Positions 25,079 to 36,900 of a stretch of DNA of 64,000 nucleotides are shown here, piece by piece. Positions within the stretch are counted from its first letter, which is position 1. Each line of letters starts with the position of its first letter. The stretch lies in assembly GCA_964036275.1 (NCBI GenBank), contig OZ038434.1, positions 8,017,060 to 8,081,059 on the forward strand, written 5' to 3'. The DNA comes from Litoditis marina (taxonomy: Eukaryota; Nematoda; Chromadorea; Rhabditida; Rhabditidae). The notes below the pieces were generated by a model, which was not told the origin of the DNA, searched no databases, and saw only the letters and a program-made list of their open reading frames with translations. The translations under genes were made by a program, and so were the position numbers.

Positions 25079-27540
25079 ATGGTTGGAGTGCTGTTCACCC
25101 TGTTGCTGGTTGCAGCAGCTGTGCAAGAGAGTGCCGCAGTAAAAATAGTGGAGGACGATGCCAGGGTTGCACAGGTATTGCTTGTATAACTGAATGCAAA
25201 AATACAAGAATTTTGTTATCGAAGTACAAAATTTTGTGCCATACACTGGTAGTCTGGTAATAAATGAGCTAACTTTTCAAAATCAAAGTTGAAAAGTGCG
25301 ACTAGAATTCGTTATTGCTGTGAAGCTGATAATTCTAATTACCGATGTGTCCAACGTTTGTGACTAGGAAAAATTTTCCCATTTTCTTTCACTGGGCCAC
25401 TTTTTTCTAGCACGGTCTCAAACTGGTGGACGACTACGTGCGACGTGGGCAGATTCAAGTGGATGCCTCGGGCCTGTGTGAGAGCTGTCCGACGCCCTAT
25501 GTGAAGCCACCCAAGGTCCCTGCCCCAACTCATCTCACAGCTCCTCCAGCTCCACCCCCGAACTATCTGGCGCCGTCGCCACCGCAACGGGCACAACCTT
25601 CAGTTGCTCAGAATCTTCATAGTGGAGAATCGTCTTCTGGTCAACAACCGGATTCGTATTATGCTCCGCCAACCACCACTCAGGGATACCCAACCAGGCC
25701 CCGACCCACAACTACACAGACTTATCCGGTGAGTTAAATTATTCAAGAGTTTGTTACTGCAACGAAGGGAGAATTGAGATCAAATTTATGGTAACTCTTC
25801 ATCTTCGTCTTAATATTGAATCACTTTCAAAATAGCTTTCCTAAAAGCTTTCACGAAACTGTCTTAGTTTTTCTGTTGTTTCGAGTTAATTCTGAAGGTT
25901 GGTTACTTCCTTATATTGGAAGAGTGATAGCGGGTCTGTTCTATCAGCTTTACTTTCAGCAACCACCGACAACTACCACGACTACAACTAGAGCTACAAC
26001 TACAACTACAACTAGAAGACCGACCACTACCACCCCGGTACCCTCACGTCAATACGTGTTCGGAGAGAGAAGGGTGTTGAAGGGATGCTTCACGAACGCC
26101 TCCGGCTACGTATGCTGCAACTCGGATCTCGACAAGGCCATCAGGAAGACATACAACGTGAGTTAGAAGACCGATAGGCTATAGTGATTGTTTGTCGTTG
26201 TATAGAGTATGGCCATTGGAACTGAGCAAAAATATGCAACAACTACTTATTCAATGTTGATAAGAGAAGAATTACTAAGTAATCAAATGTTCTGTGCGCG
26301 ATGAAAGCACATAAATCAGAAAGGCTTGCCCAAACCACGAAAAGCGGACACAAATCAATCAAAAATTGAACGACGAACTATAAAAATGAACTGTGAAAAA
26401 CATATCGTGGATCTGTGCTTAAACTATGTGATTTATGAGTTGTTTGAAACATATGATTCCATAAACATTGTTCTCTATAATTTTTTTCTAGTTATATCGT
26501 TTCAAAGTAGGACGATTATGTAGACCAATCCCGTGTCAACGGTCCTTTGAACTGCAATTGAAAAATGTATTGCAGTTTAAAGGACCGAAGCGTTGGGATT
26601 GGTCCACATAATCGTCCTTCATTAGGTGAACATGTACACAAGAATCTACCGAACATTCTTGCAGGATATGGCCGCTCTACCGGGTTTCGACAACTGCAAC
26701 ATTCACAGAATCACACAAAAACTTTCGAAAAACACGCAAACACAGTAAGTAAACACAACCGAACTGTTGCTGATAACTTTGTTCCAAATTCTGGCTCAGA
26801 CCAGTTGTAAGTTGAGGAATACACCATTGTAAGAACACAGAAGTCTATTGAGGGCGTTATCTTTGATAAACTCTTTACATTTCATGTAATTCGTCTCCGA
26901 TTCCGTACACACACGTTTAGGAAAACGTCAAAACGTTCATGCTTGTTGGTATTGAGATAAACCTACCGCTCGTTTTCAGATTCAATGTTACAATGGAGAC
27001 AATGGTTGGTCTAGGGGACTATGCCCAAAAAGTTCGCTTCAGAGGAGATTTCGTTTGCAAAGTGGAAATCAACGGACGGTCAGACATTTTGTCTAGCAAG
27101 AGTTTTCTGCAAAACCGAAAAACAACATAGAGCGCGAAACAACAAAAGAAAGAAACGAAAAGAGTGAAAACAAAAACGAAGAAAAAAGATAAACAATCAT
27201 GTGAAGTTACGGGATTAGAGTACCACCACAACTAAACGATTAGAGTACCAACTGAATGTTTCGAGAGACAATGAAATATTCTGATCAAGAGCAACTTCCT
27301 CACTCTTCACAGATCACTCGAAGTTTTCGATTTTCGACTTGAACTCCACTGAAAAATGAGAACTCGCAACTCACTGGAAGTTGAGTTCCTTTTAACATCC
27401 CTAAACATTCTAACGTCGCTTTTTGTTCTAGGTACATGATGGTATACGGTACCCCCAGTGACAAGTACAAGGTTCGTTCAAAGAGAAACGTGCTCGATGG
27501 CGATTTCCCGCCCAATATGATCACCGAACTGTCTCTTTAA
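25079..27540 (+). CDS. Secreted ground-like domain protein (hedgehog-related family)
   Basis: Exons: 25079-25174, 25411-25728, 25960-26157, 26665-26744, 26980-27078, 27432-27540, all GT-AG and phase-consistent, giving 299 residues. A cleavable signal peptide is evident (MVGVLFTLLLVAAAVQESAA). A low-complexity Pro/Thr-rich linker follows (roughly residues 55-165), with Thr runs in exon 3. The C-terminal half is a ground-like domain: KGCFTNASGYVCCNSDLDKA (Cys181, Cys190, Cys191), FDNCNIHRI, FRGDFVCKVEINGRYMMVYG. The tail has a dibasic RSKRN site. Ground-like proteins are nematode-specific secreted relatives of the hedgehog family; individual functions are mostly unknown, with links to cuticle and apical extracellular matrix. 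A hairpin-forming element lies in the third intron. The gene converges on the guanylate cyclase gene. Confidence 0.9.
26509..26618. mobile_element. Hairpin MITE-like element in intron
   Basis: Two 50-base arms (26509-26558 and 26569-26618) are reverse complements apart from about eight positions, with a 10-base loop. Each arm opens with AGGACGATTATGT and closes with ACTGCAAT. It sits about 45 bases before the acceptor of ground-like exon 4. It is too short to code. It may be a miniature transposon or an intronic hairpin RNA source. Confidence 0.7.
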
Positions 27541-27644
27541 AGATTTGTTCAGTTCTATTATTTGTATTATTTAAGTCAGTACAAAGATGTTCCATAGGAA
27601 AAATTTGCAATTGTATTTATATATTTTCGCTGGTTTCGAGTTAA

Positions 27645-27650
27645 AATAAA
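27645..27650 (+). terminator. Polyadenylation signal of the ground-like gene
   Basis: AATAAA about 105 bases after the stop codon at 27540. It falls in the 383-base gap shared with the converging cyclase gene, so the two 3'UTRs may approach or overlap. Confidence 0.6.
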
Positions 27651-27923
27651 TATGAAAACTTCTTCACAACACTTTACTGAACACCAACAGGACGACCACC
27701 AACAGAGCACACAAAGAAACGTAAATACAATATTCAAGAAATTCCAAAAGTGGAAGAGAGTTTAATTATATGGTTCTCAAGAGAACAACACACTAAATAG
27801 TTGAATATTGCAACCCTACAACATTCAGAACCGTTATAAAGATTGATCTAATGTGTAAGTTCGGAAAGTACGTGCATAAAAGACTGAGAAATGTGCGGTG
27901 AGATTATAATGGTTGGTCACTGT

Positions 27924-30900
27924 TCACTGCTTCTCGCTTTCTTTGGCAGCCTTCTGTAGAAGAGCCTCAAATTGTGGATATTTGTCCTGCTCCGCCTTCA
28001 GTCTAGTCAGACGACTTTCCACGGAATACGAGTACAACCAGTGAGACTCCATCTTAGATTTACTCTGAAATAGAGAAAAACATCTTCTATGTCCATACAG
28101 AAACGAGTCAAACTCTGGAAAACAACGTTATTCATTCGTTTCAGATCAAATGGAAAATGTTAGTATTCAAAGCAACTACTAGCTGCCTAATGTGTCGATA
28201 AAACAGTTTGTAATATGCATTTTCCTCTATTTTTGTTCTGTTTGGATTTTCAATCTGCTGTTAAAACAAGCCCTGATTCACATTCTGTTTTGTATAATGA
28301 ATTCATCATTATTTATATTTCAGTTTTTTGATTTTTCCCACCTTCAGTTCAACTGCCCCTCTTGGCTCCATTTCGAATCCACCGCATTTCACGAGCAGCT
28401 TATGGGTGTCCTTCGACAGTTGAATTTTCATTGCTGCAAGTTTTTTATGCGGTCAAATGCAAGTCGCCTATAAACATTTCTAGAGATCTATAATAGGAAC
28501 ATCTGCATTGTTGGCGCACTTTCTCTGCAGTGGTACTTCTTTTAGTCCCTGATGAGAAACTAAACTATTTTCTGGGTAGTAATACCAAGCAATTAGCCCT
28601 CGCCCATGCTACGAATTGAAAACAGTTGAGATGATCATAAGTGTTGTTTTTACCAGAACAATAATATACTGTGTGGCAGATACTTTTGATAGTATCGTCA
28701 TGGATTGAAAATGACCATAATGTTTTATCATAGCTTTTCTGATTTCATGAGTTTGATGAATTCAAAACGCACGTTCTCCACTGCTTTCCATGTTGCTGGC
28801 AGTAATGACGGTGTCTCCGAAGAGACAATATCGAGGCATTCTGACGCCGACGACCCCCGTCACGACGGGCCCCGAATGGAGACCGATGCGCAGACGGAGA
28901 CGCTCCTCCGGACAATGACGCACCGTGAAGGTCTGGAGAATAACTGAGTGATGCAACCGACTACGCTGTTTGACAATGGCCAAAGTCTTCTCTATGGCTA
29001 CCAGTTCTACAATTCTATGGCTACCAGTCAAATTGAAATGAAAATACAAACAATAACTTTCCTCAAAATCTTGTGAGAAAGATTTTTACGCTCACCATGT
29101 GAACTTCAATATTAGTTCACCTTGATGCGTTCGAGTAGCAGTAGACTGGCTGCCGCCACCTCGCCAGCATGGTGTATTCCATTGACATCCGGCAAACCAG
29201 ATACGTACATGTATGCATCACCAATAGTTTCCACCTAAATTAGAAAGTGTTTGCTGTTTGTTCTGATTCGGTTCTACATTGTTCACGGTTTGTAATATGT
29301 GTAGGTCAGGAACATTCTCGAGATTTTTCGCAATGGCACTAAGTGATTTTTTACGATATTAATCGTATTCGTACAACACTGAGAAGAGCAGTTTCTCTTT
29401 TTTACTGTATTCTGTCTATTAATGTGCTTGTACGGCTTGAAATTGCCAACTACCTTGTAGCAGTCGAACTTGTCGATGATGTTGTCGAATTCGGTGTAGA
29501 GATCGTTCAGCATGTTCACCACCTGGAGCATTTGTTTCACTGTTGTTCACAATTGAATCGCACATTCAAATGAAAGCTTTCTCATTTTCTCGTAGTTCGA
29601 ACTCAGAAAAAAATATTTCAATGAATTTTTCAATGATTCACTACTCTGCACAGTTAAAAGTTGAAACGTTAGGTAGTTACTACTCTCCAAAGTTAAGGAA
29701 ATGTGTACCTGCATCGGTGTGCTCTTGCTGCTGAGTGCAGTGAAGCCAACGATATCGGAGAAGTAGATTGTGATAGAATCGTAGAATTCGGCCTCCACCG
29801 GACGACCGTTCTTCAGACTGTCAGCAACCGTTCTGGAACAGATCGTGATTAGGGAAAGACTAAATCGTGATTGTAGTTTGATCTGAATTCACGCCAGAAG
29901 TCCCCAGTTTTGACCGAAAAGTAGCATTAAACTACAAATACAGCACAATAGGACAATATAGGGTTTGCTCGTTCTAAGACAACCCTACATTTCGTGTGCT
30001 GCACTGTCCCGATTCGTTTGAACTTTTATCCCGCTGTGTTTCGGTCGAAATTTATGATGAATCTATTTTATCATTCTCTGGTTTTTATCTCTAGAAACTT
30101 GTCTTTTGAAACAACTATGCCCTTGGTGCTGTTCTGATACTCTGATTTTTTTGCAGCTCTAACCTGGGTAAAAGTTGCAGCAGTAGACTCTCGTTCCGTC
30201 TTCTCTCGTCCTCCAACTCCTCTGTGCGTTCTTTCATCACGTCTTCCAGGTTATAGCGATATCGATCCAACAATTCCATTATGTTGTCCACGATATTACC
30301 CTTTCTAAAATGCATGGGGGACTGTTGAATTTCTCAATGCTATTTTTCAATATACAAGTAACCAGTGATTTTCACGTAGTGAAGGCACGCAGTGTCTGTT
30401 TTCTGGAATCAGTACATGCGTAATACGAGCTTAAAAGGTGTTATTATCCCGCTTTGTCGAAACTGGAATGTGACCTAAAATTTCAATTGGGATCTGACCT
30501 ACAGTTTTAGTTGTTTTCTTATTATTTCTTCAAAAATGAAGGTTAGGTTCTAGGTTCTAGGTGATTTTCAACACTTTTTTGATAAGATTCTGGCATAACG
30601 GTTTCTTCACTATTTCTCGGTATAGTAACGTACAGTCCTTTTCCGATCTGCTTCAGCTTGTCTCGTATGGTCTTGATGGGCGGGCGTTCCGAAGGCTCCT
30701 CACCCCAGCACCTGCAAGCGAATTCGTGTTGATTTCGCGAAACGAGTAGAAAAGAAGAACTGGTAGTTAGGGAGTTTTTTGTTGAACTCTAGGCGTGAGA
30801 ATATACGTTACTCGCTCGACGCCAAAACCCGAGGCGTATGAAGGTTAGGCCCCATTTCCTATTGGTTATCTCTCTCCTCACTAAGTTTCTGCTCCTTGAA

Positions 30901-33900
30901 ACCACCTTTTTTTAAAACTGCAACACTACAGATAGCAATTGTATTTGAAGTTCGGAACAATGTGAATTTATTTGATAAATGACAACATTTCAACATCCAT
31001 GAATTGTGTCGTGGTGACACGTTTTTAATTTTTGTGATTATTCGTTCAACCAACCTTTCAATAACCTCTATTATCTGAGGCGGGGCCTTTCTCACGGTGC
31101 TCAAGTCGGGTCGGGTCAGTGACGCGTCATTCACTGGGAACTTCAACTGCTCCACAATCTCTGCAAGGTTCTCGGTTCAACCCACAGTATTGGGAGAAAG
31201 CTGTGCTGTAGTGATAGAAGTCGAGTCAAATCTCTCGAATCTCATGAATATTGAGGTGTGCTTTTTCTGTCGTAGAAAATTCCATTGAAATTGTTCTGGA
31301 TGTCTGTGCGTATGTGTATTGTGCTTATTATGCTGTGAGATCGTGTTTTATTCACCTGTCGAATCAAGAAGATCATCTCCAAACGGCCCCTGTCTTCCGT
31401 ATATTTCGTAGAGGACAATAGCCAGTGAGTACATATCAGCCCTTGCCAGTTCCTCCTTTGACAGAATACTTTTGTTGCACTGAGCGCGAAGAATTTCGGG
31501 AGCCAACCACAACATGTCTGAAAATCAACTTCTCAGTCCACATTTGTTAATTCACTCTCTACACATGTCGTTTTCAGGCGGTGATCATCGTACACATCAC
31601 AAACAACATTGAATGTTTTTAGAATATGAGTACTAAATGCTACTTAAAATTTCCTTTTCTAAAAATCTATAAATGAAAGCATTACTTTAGAAATGAATGA
31701 TAAACTGTTAAATACGGCTACTGTTGTGTGGACTGGATATTACAATAGACACCACACCGACTGTCAGCTACCTCTCGTTCGTGAGTTTTCATCGGTGAAG
31801 TAACAGGAAATATGTGTAAACTACTGAAAACCGCATTGTTATTTATTCTGAAAACCCACCATCTGGCTTTGGTTTCGGCTCGTCTACCCTGATTTCCTCC
31901 ATTCCGAAATTGTTCAGTTTCACCCTCCAGTACGCATCGACCACACAATTTGTACTTTTCAGGTTACCGTGATAACCGATCTTACACTTGTCATGAAGGA
32001 AACGTAGACCCTAAAATCACAATTTCAAATAGGTTAGGGATTTGAAGTTTTTCAATGCACTATCCTGAAATAAAGAATTTTCGAAACAAAATTTATTCTC
32101 ATCGTGACCAAACGATATTTGAAAGACGTTCTCAATCTATTGTTATTGATATATCTGGATGATGAATTATTATTTATTCAACAGACCTGTAATTACGCAT
32201 CATCGGGAGAAACGTCATAAAGTTTATCTAAATTCGGAGCTTATTCAAACTTTTGAACTCACCCCAGTAATATCCTGTACGAAAGACACTTTGAACATTC
32301 TATCCAGTCTCAAGTCGTGGTTGCGCAGCAAATCCTGAAATCAGTGCAGTTATAGTGCCCTCAACAATGGATTTCAGTCATTGCTGACTAGTTCAATGTA
32401 AATGTATTCGATGCAAATTCAAAAAGAAAAGTCCTACGTTGAGACTTTTTCGTAGACCGAAGGAATGTATCGTGAAGATGATACTTGGCTCAATGATGAT
32501 TCCATGAAACTTGCACAGATTGTCGTGGGTACTTGTCATCAACTGAAAGCAAAAGTAGAGGTCATTATACCATTCATTGTAAGTCCGAATTCGCCAGTCA
32601 GTCGTCAGAAGTGTTTTCACGTGGAAGTTTGCTCATAATCAAACTTTTCTCTTTAGGTTTTACCTTTCCGGTGACAAATTGTTGAGATCTTACTAGTGGT
32701 ATTCAACTCTGTAAGTCAATCTTCTCTCATGGGTATTGCTCAGGGAAAGGGGAGACTAAACTGTTACACATTAATATAAATTTTTGTGGCTGTAGGTTGA
32801 TCACCCGAATGTCAGTTTCGATCCTGATGTAAAACGTTGATCAAGCTAAGATCGGGGTTTGAACACCCTTACATTTTACTCTTACCAAATCGAGTTCCTG
32901 TTTCATATCTCTGGTCAACTTGAGTTGTTCCTTATTGACTTTTCTCACAGTAACCAGTTGTCCGTCAAACTTGGCCAGATGCCAGTCCTTTATTTCCTTC
33001 CACATGTCACGTGTACCAGCTCCCTGGGTCTGGGAAAAAAGAATCATGATGAGGAAAACATATTTTCTTGTGGAATATCGTTTATTTGAACATATATGTG
33101 AATGTATAGTGTTGAAAAATCAAACAATGAAATTATCAAACTGTGGTTACCACTCGTCCTTTTTCTCGGCTCCTCTGCACTTTTTGCCGTTAAGTGGTGA
33201 ACACTGTGAATTGTAAGAAATCAACAAGACTTAAACTAGCAAATCAATACAAGAACGAATCTTTGAGACACAGTTCCAATTTTCGTGCAACCTACCGCTC
33301 CATTTTTGTTTCTACGTCTGTAGGCTTTCTTTATGTTCGTCTGGTAGAACTGCATCGTGCCGGGGGTGGGCCCGTCATTGGCAGTACTCTGCAGGTCGCC
33401 AGACTGGAATAAACCTATCAAATACAGGTGAATATTGCTCGATTGTTCTTTTGAATGTTCCCAGATATGAACATTGCTCGATTGTTCTTTTGAATGTTCC
33501 CAGATAGACATCGGAACCAGCTGTAGTGCAATTAGTGAAGACTGCACTCTACAATCACTTTCAGTGCAAGAAATGATAACACAGATGAATTAGTTGGAGC
33601 AAGACTACGTTTGTGTTGCTTAGGAATGTACAGGTCTGTACGATACATCTTCGTACGTTTCAGTTTTAATTTGAATATTGTGTGGATCAAACTACAACTG
33701 TCACTTCCTATACCTTCATGCTCATCATGCTGGTGAAAATGTCGCTTCCGGCCCGACTCGACCCGAAGTTGGTAATATCTTGGAGCATCACATCCTTCTT
33801 ATCGACTATGTAGTAGGAAGACTCAAGACGACGTTCATACGCGATCCATCTGCAATTGTCCTTGTGCTCTACAAACTCTAAGTATAAAAAACGCATAGAG

Positions 33901-36900
33901 CATATTGAAAGTGAAGAACGTAATAAGAAAAGGACTGAGGTTGATATTGCTTCGGTTTGTCATACTGTGATGGTCGTCTATAAAAATGAAAAGAAGTTCA
34001 TTCTCACGGAATGACGTTATTATACGTGATGGAACTGATCGAGTTCGAAATAACTTTTTCAGATTGCCCATATTGTTTCATATCCGATTCTAACAGCGCC
34101 AATACCTGATGACATATCCCATGAAGCCGAGTACTGCCAGACCTCCTATCGCGCAGGCTATTATTATTATCCATTCCACAGTTCCCAGGCCGTCTGTATA
34201 GGTATTCAAATAAGTCGCAGAGTACGAATTTAGGCACCTATTGATGTTGAAATTGAAACTGACACCAATCTGATATGAAAACTCAGTTAATAGCGAAAAC
34301 ACGTTTTGCTTTCTCTCGAAGAATTGGTTCTTGTTGTTTCAAGTTGATGTTTCTTTGTGACTCTGTGTTCTGAATTTGGACACATTTTGAAACCCAGAAG
34401 GTAAACACCTAACAAAATCAAGATTGGAACATTGACATTTGACATACTTCTGCTGGGACAGAACTCGTTGTCGAATCCACAGGCGGGTACTCCTTCCGGC
34501 AGTTTCGCGTGGTACACACCGCGGGACGCCAGGTCTTGCCAGGTTATTGTCTGAAACAAAATTCACTATTATTCGTTTTGCAATTAGTAACTTCAGTGTC
34601 GCAGTCGTGTACGGGCGTCAAATGTGCTTCTGCACCTTTGATAGTTCATCCTGTAACTCCCAAAATTACCTTATACCTTAGTGTTTGACTAGATTTTTCA
34701 CATGTTTGAACGGTGCAGAGAATAACGTTCCGTGTCTAATTTACCTCATACCGATAAACTTTCTCCAGAACGTTGTTTTGAAAATTATTTTTTCTCGAAA
34801 AAAGACTTCGTCTGTACACTCGATCCACGATCTCGTCGATAAAAAATAAACACTTTATTTAGTTTTATTAACTGAGCAAATAATGTTTTTCACTTCCTCA
34901 TTGCGACTCACAAACTGTCCAGTGCCATCGGGGGTGAGTTCGGCTATTTTTGCGGCCCACTGGCTGATGGCTCCCTTGGGCAACAGCTCCTGGGGGGACC
35001 AGAGGGTGAACACGTGCTGGGCCACACCCGATCGGTCGAACATCGAGTCGTAGCCGAGAACACCTGCAATCAACCTCAGACAATCCGAAATTGCGGAAGC
35101 ATTTTTCTATGAGCCAACAAGTGTGCTAACAGTTTTAAGGAACGTTTTCGGTTTCAGTTTTCTGAGGAATGTTTTCGGTTTCAGGTTACTGAGTTGTTTT
35201 CATCGGTCTTCCTGTGCTTCGGTTTGTCGTATCTGTATTTATATCTGACTAAGTGGGTTCTGTTTTTTTTGTTCAGCGCCTCGCTGTGCATCGAGTAAAT
35301 AAAGTTACCATCAACCCATCTTGAAGCGGCCCGGCCTATCACTGACGAGAGAGTGTGCAGGTCAGATAGACGCAGATTGACTAATACTGTCAGCGATGTG
35401 AGTGACCTCCAGCTGTTGTTTTCTAGTTCGCTCATCTCAGTGGAAAGTCACAAGTGTTCCGGGTATCTTTTTGTCTTTTGAGAATCTATGCCACAAATCT
35501 AAATACATAAACCATACAAAACACTCCATTCCTCTTTATTGTCTTTGGGATGATCGAAAAAATTTACGAATTAACCTATTATAGTGTTTGAGATCTGCAA
35601 ATATTTTCCCTATTATATTTCACATATTCATCGATATTCAACTGACTGTGATATATTCTGCTGGTGATAACTTCTGCCAGAGCGACTCCGTCGGTGATAT
35701 TTATTGATTTTCCGTGAACAATGAGTGTCTGTCCCAGAATGAGGCCGGCGTCATAGGATAGAGCTATCGCGTTGTAGTTATACTCCTTCGACTTCAAAAT
35801 ATCTATTTTCGAGAAAATTTGTGGGAAAATTATCCAGCATAACACAGAAACAGTTCCCAAACTTTGTTTGTGTGATGTTTTTCGAAATTTCGATACCAAA
35901 ACAATCTACAACCGAGCAACGTTCTAACTAACTTTACGGTCACGTTGACATACAGATACCTGCGACGGTAAGCTGCGGTTTTTATTATAGTATGATGTTT
36001 ATTTCGCACAATTGACTCCTACATTCAGTAGTATGTCAGTATTTTTTCAGGAGCGGCGAGCATTATGGATTATACTGTATTCAAATGCACGAATCGATCA
36101 CCTCTCCTTTTGAATTAATGTTGTAAAATGGAAAACTTACAAAATCATTATCCGCCAATCTATTGTTTTTCCGATCGCAGAAAGGCGGACAAGCCTTTGT
36201 TCCGAACGATTCTTGGAACGTCTTCCAGAAACTTTGCCATGCGGCATCTTCTGTAATCCACACAATCAACACAGGCACGTTATCAACACAGGCACGAATA
36301 TAGTTCTTTTAAAACATTTTTGAAACGAATATGAACGATTTAGTTAGTGCAGTCATGGGATTTTTCGCCATTTTTGTGCAGCTGCATCTGAACCGCTCTG
36401 TTCGTTAAGTTTGATCACCCATTTTAGTCGTTATTGCAAAACTAAGCCGAGCGTGTAGAGCAAAATACAAGTAGGACATTTTCACTGCCTGTACCAAACC
36501 TCACTACAATACACGGGTTCAACTCCACCTCAACAATAAATTTTAAACGAACCATCCATCCTCTGAATGTTCATGTCAGTCAGAACAAACATGTGTCGAT
36601 ACATTTGCCTGATCAGAGTGTCTGGATACGACATCAACGTTCCCACCAGAGAACGAATCGCCGCTGAGAACAAACACATAAAAGAAATACAGATAGATAA
36701 TGAATTTTAGTTGTAGCTTGATTTTGGCAGTGTTTAAATAACTTGACAAGCACGGAAAAGATGTTCTCTTTCGAGTCCCAGTCCTCCATGTTCATTTAGT
36801 GAGAGAATTTGCTCTACAAGGTAGTAGAAACATTGCAAGAAATAAATGGGACACTCGCACACGACTTCTTTTCCAATTTCACGTACCAATTGCAACACTT

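Noticed and set aside
35309..35391. Open, phase-compatible minus-strand segment as an extra cyclase exon
   Set aside because: Its core matches repeats at 5033, 9212 and 53827, and skipping it gives a direct, family-like ectodomain junction (SRIYH to [13 protein letters not shown]).
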